A DNA stretch of 64,000 nt, from the NCBI RefSeq assembly GCF_009908285.1, contig NZ_JAAARM010000003.1:1-64000 (forward strand), read 5' to 3'. Shown one piece after another: positions 62,091-64,000 of the stretch. Source of the DNA: Pseudomonas sp. Fl4BN1. GTDB lineage: Bacteria > Pseudomonadota > Gammaproteobacteria > Pseudomonadales > Pseudomonadaceae. The notes under the pieces are model-generated. The model saw only the letters and a program-made list of their open reading frames with translations. It searched no databases and was not told where the DNA came from. The position numbers and the translations under genes are program-made. Numbering within the stretch: position 1 is the first letter of the stretch; each line of letters starts with the position of its first letter.

Positions 62091-62537
62091 TCAGGCTGAA
62101 GGTGTGTGGCCATCGACTCGGTTGCGTGGCCGGGACTCAGCCGCCACGACGTAGTAAAGGATGTAGCCCGAATACACCAAAGCCCCGGCTGCCACTTCAT
62201 GCTCAAAGCACTGCTTGAGTTCATCCTCATCGGTAAAACCGTACTGCGCGAGCCGGTTCTTGGCAAAGCCGGCGAGCCTGGACAGGGTGACGCCGTCGAT
62301 CTCTCCCTGCTCGCCAAAGTCGAAGCTCACCGTTGCCGTTGGCAGGTGAACGGCGCAGCCATAGCCGTGCTTGAAGTAACGAATGCCGCCAGTCAGCTGC
62401 CCTTGCTCTGGAATATCGAGCCCCGCCCAGTCGCTGTTGCTGGCAGGAAGGGGGATGGCGCATTGCTGCATCAACTCGACGGCGCAGCGGACGCTGGCCT
62501 GGTAGTCGCATACAAGCTGGGCGAGGCGTGGGTTCAT
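62091..62537 (-). CDS. DUF6896-like protein
   Basis: A 148-residue acidic soluble protein: RYFKHGYGCAVHLPTATVSFDFGEQGEIDGVTLSRLAGFA, DEDELKQCFEHEVAAGALVYSGY. This is the pattern I associate with DUF6896 proteins, which occur in immunity clusters. The frame is open to a TTG at 62558 that overlaps the upstream stop as TTGA, so translation may be coupled; I report the ATG at 62537. A broken copy lies at 53767-54003. Confidence 0.68.
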   Translation of the reverse strand: MNPRLAQLVCDYQASVRCAVELMQQCAIPLPASNSDWAGLDIPEQGQLTGGIRYFKHGYGCAVHLPTATVSFDFGEQGEIDGVTLSRLAGFAKNRLAQYGFTDEDELKQCFEHEVAAGALVYSGYILYYVVAAESRPRNRVDGHTPSA

Positions 62538-62554
62538 GGGGATGGGCGTCGTGG

Positions 62555-62983
62555 TCAAAGGGGCGGGGAGCCTGTTTGCTGTAACACGTTCAAGGACTCA
62601 CTCTCCTCAACTTGCTCCAGGCGCCCGCGGCCATGGTAGTTCAGAAAGTCCCGCATCGGTGCGGTCAGGGTTTCCTGCGATGCAATGCGCCAGAACCGGG
62701 TATCCCCCAGCAGCGGTTGAACGCGCTTGATCAGTTCCTGCACCGCGTTGTGGTGCCCGGTGTGCAGCCAATGCCTGAACAGTTGCTCGTTGTCCTGCCG
62801 GGGTAGCTGCGCGGCCTGGAGCAGTACCAGCGTGTACCGGAAGTTAAGGGGCCATAGGCGCTTGAGGAAATCGATTCGCTCGGGAGTGGGCAGGCTTAGC
62901 AGCCATTTGCGCGCCTGTTTGTCTGCCTCGGCAGTGCCGGTTCTATTGGCCAGTTGTTCGGGGGTGAAGTGAGTGTCATCCAT
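62555..62983 (-). CDS. Hypothetical protein paired with the DUF6896 gene
   Basis: A 142-residue soluble helical protein beginning MDDTHFTPEQLANRTG, with DKQARKWLLSLPTPERIDFLKRLWPLNFRYTL and RLEQVEESESLNVL. I do not recognise the family. The start at 62983 is supported by the paralogous remnant at 54080, which begins at the same codon; a TTG three codons upstream is less likely. It overlaps the DUF6896 gene by a few bases, so the two act as an operon, and both were present in the duplicated copy, which suggests they function together. Confidence 0.68.
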   Translation of the reverse strand: MDDTHFTPEQLANRTGTAEADKQARKWLLSLPTPERIDFLKRLWPLNFRYTLVLLQAAQLPRQDNEQLFRHWLHTGHHNAVQELIKRVQPLLGDTRFWRIASQETLTAPMRDFLNYHGRGRLEQVEESESLNVLQQTGSPPL

Positions 62984-63052
62984 GATTTTCAATCGTCAGC
63001 GAAGCCAGGAAGGGACTGTAGTGTGTTCGATGTGATGCGCGAACAAGTTGCT

Positions 63053-63337
63053 CTATTTTTTTACATCATCCTGAAGGTAGACCTGGGAGCCTGTGGGAAT
63101 GTGTTCCTTGTTGATCATGGCGGGTAGAGAGAAGGGGATATGGTTCAGGGTACGTGTGCTCCTGACTGACACAAAATATTCAATATGTGTGTGAATATGC
63201 TCGCCTTGTGGTGTGCAGATAAGCAAAGGCGCTCCGCTTTTTAGTTCGTGCGCAAAATCATGTGGAACACCGGGAACGAGCACGCAACCTTGACCCGTTA
63301 TGCTGAAGACGTCTTCAACTGCAAAAAGAAATTGCAT
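63053..63337 (-). CDS. EF-Tu domain-2-like small protein (94 aa)
   Basis: The start FAVEDVFSITGQGCVLVPGV reproduces the opening of EF-Tu domain 2 (F.VEDVFSITGRGTVVTGRV), and the C-terminal HIPFSLPAMINKEHIPTGSQVYL follows its last strands (LL.G..K..I..G.V). There is no GTPase domain. Such free-standing beta-barrels are found in toxin-immunity neighbourhoods and are presumed to be immunity or EF-Tu-mimic proteins (inference). ATG at 63337 behind AAGG. AT-richer than neighbours. Confidence 0.7.
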   Translation of the reverse strand: MQFLFAVEDVFSITGQGCVLVPGVPHDFAHELKSGAPLLICTPQGEHIHTHIEYFVSVRSTRTLNHIPFSLPAMINKEHIPTGSQVYLQDDVKK

Positions 63338-63455
63338 CAGGTGCGCCTTGATTGATCAGTTTTTCAATGTGGCCTGACTCTATCTTTTAGTGGAGGCGCT
63401 TCCAACTATTTGATGCGTTACTCAGGTTTGAAGTATCTGGATTTGGAGCTTGAAA

Positions 63456-63893
63456 ATGGGGTTCTCCACCACTGTCTGGGAATGGTACGGGCAGGATGAG
63501 TACAAGCGGGTGCTGGCGGTGGGAGAGGCCATCGATGCCCTTGGGTTCCTGGCACTGGATGCGGGGGCTCAGCAGGCCAGCATTCCTGATTGCGCCGCCT
63601 GTGAGGCCTGGTCCATGGCGATGTTGCCGTTGCAGGCGCTGCTGGCAACGTGTGCGAGTGCCTTGCCGGGTGAAGTCCGGGCTGGGGTACAAAACCTCTG
63701 GGACCTATGTAATGGCTTGTCCGAGGCGGCCTTTCATTGTGGCGACCGGGAGATCTTCGGGCATGGGCAGTGGCAGTCGCTGCGGGAGGCTGCCAGGCAG
63801 TTGTTGGGGTTGATGGAGGAGCAGCAGTTGCGACCCTTTCTGGAGGAGCTGATGGTGGATTGTCGACGAGCGCTCTATGGATTGAAGTCTTGA
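63456..63893 (+). CDS. Hypothetical protein (145 aa)
   Basis: Unrecognised soluble, mostly helical protein: GFSTTVWEWYGQDEYKRVLAVGEAIDALGF at the N-terminus and LMEEQQLRPFLEELMVDCRRALYGLKS at the C-terminus; five Cys. I chose the ATG at 63456 with GGAG upstream; a TTG two codons earlier is possible. Same strand as, and 65 bases before, the gene cut by the window edge. Confidence 0.62.
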   Translation: MGFSTTVWEWYGQDEYKRVLAVGEAIDALGFLALDAGAQQASIPDCAACEAWSMAMLPLQALLATCASALPGEVRAGVQNLWDLCNGLSEAAFHCGDREIFGHGQWQSLREAARQLLGLMEEQQLRPFLEELMVDCRRALYGLKS

Positions 63894-63958
63894 CGCACGT
63901 AGTTGCCAGAGACGCTCAACGACTGCGGCACAACCTGTGACTGAGTGGAAAGAGACGG

Positions 63959-64000
63959 ATGTTCAACGAGCTGATTTTTACCTGTGAAGCACCTGCAAAA
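63959..64000 (+). CDS. Start of a gene cut by the window end
   Basis: ATG at 63959 after GGAAAGAGACGG, reading MFNELIFTCEAPAK to the window edge. Thirteen codons give no clue to function; the spacing suggests cotranscription with the preceding hypothetical gene. Confidence 0.4.
   Translation, partial: MFNELIFTCEAPAK

Noticed and set aside
1..64000. CRISPR arrays, rRNA genes, replication origins and prophage structural genes
   Set aside because: I looked for regularly spaced repeats, rRNA signatures and capsid/tail genes and saw none; the only phage-related sequence is the VgrG remnant, which belongs to type VI secretion.

Overview
The window reads as chromosomal DNA of a Pseudomonas of the fluorescens complex (P. 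fluorescens / protegens / chlororaphis relatives). This rests on high GC with strongly GC-biased third positions, an Hxc-like type II secretion operon with a lipoprotein secretin, tandem DING phosphate-binding proteins, a PdtA-like giant exoprotein, a Pseudomonas-type REP pair (GTAGG..GCTGGCTTGCCAGCGAA) and many short LysR/TetR/MFS regulon modules. The species is an inference; no rRNA or housekeeping marker is present.

Layout. (1) 1-21.7 kb, an export island: the 3' end of gspL, then gspM-gspD-gspE-gspF in one overlapping operon, a REP pair, two DING-type periplasmic or secreted phosphate-binding proteins, and a 4123-residue TpsA/filamentous-haemagglutinin-like protein (PdtA-like). In P. aeruginosa the corresponding genes are phosphate-starvation regulated. 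No TpsB transporter lies downstream in this window. (2) 21.7-29.2 kb: an alpha/beta hydrolase divergent from a TetR regulator with two small genes, an MFS exporter divergent from a LysR regulator, a single tRNA-Gln(UUG), an unknown gene, and a LysR regulator divergent from an azoreductase-like flavoprotein. (3) 29.4-34.2 kb: a compact catabolic-looking operon of an alkyl-DHAP-synthase-like FAD oxidase, a GlpD-like dehydrogenase and an FGGY sugar/polyol kinase. (4) 34.2-41.1 kb: small membrane and unknown proteins, a TonB-dependent receptor, a broken phytanoyl-CoA-dioxygenase-like gene, and a secreted protein/lipoprotein pair.

(5) 39.9-50.3 kb, an accessory region: an amidase followed by a scrap of an RTX/FrpC-type calcium-binding protein, then a run of small genes that look like orphan immunity or polymorphic-toxin-associated genes (Sel1 lipoprotein, Imm22-like, SUFU-like, DUF7677-like, DUF4253-like), a nucleotidyltransferase/HIT pair, an atypical signal peptidase I, a GNAT acetyltransferase and a small P-loop kinase. 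(6) 50.5-57 kb: TrmK, an OsmC-YcaO fusion protein, a deletion-fused remnant of a two-gene locus, a class A beta-lactamase, a CSS-motif/EAL c-di-GMP phosphodiesterase and an insertion-sequence remnant. (7) 57.7-59.8 kb: an AT-richer LuxR-type regulator divergent from an orphan PotF/SpuD-like polyamine-binding protein. (8) 60-64 kb: a VgrG with an internal deletion, an unknown gene, a methyltransferase, the intact two-gene DUF6896 locus whose broken copy lies at 53.8-54.1 kb, an EF-Tu-domain-like small protein and further small genes of immunity-cluster type.

The strongest biological units are the Hxc/DING/PdtA export island, the three-gene FAD oxidase/GlpD-like/kinase operon, and the decaying toxin-immunity neighbourhoods in which effector pieces (RTX scrap, mini-VgrG) survive beside many apparently intact immunity-like genes.
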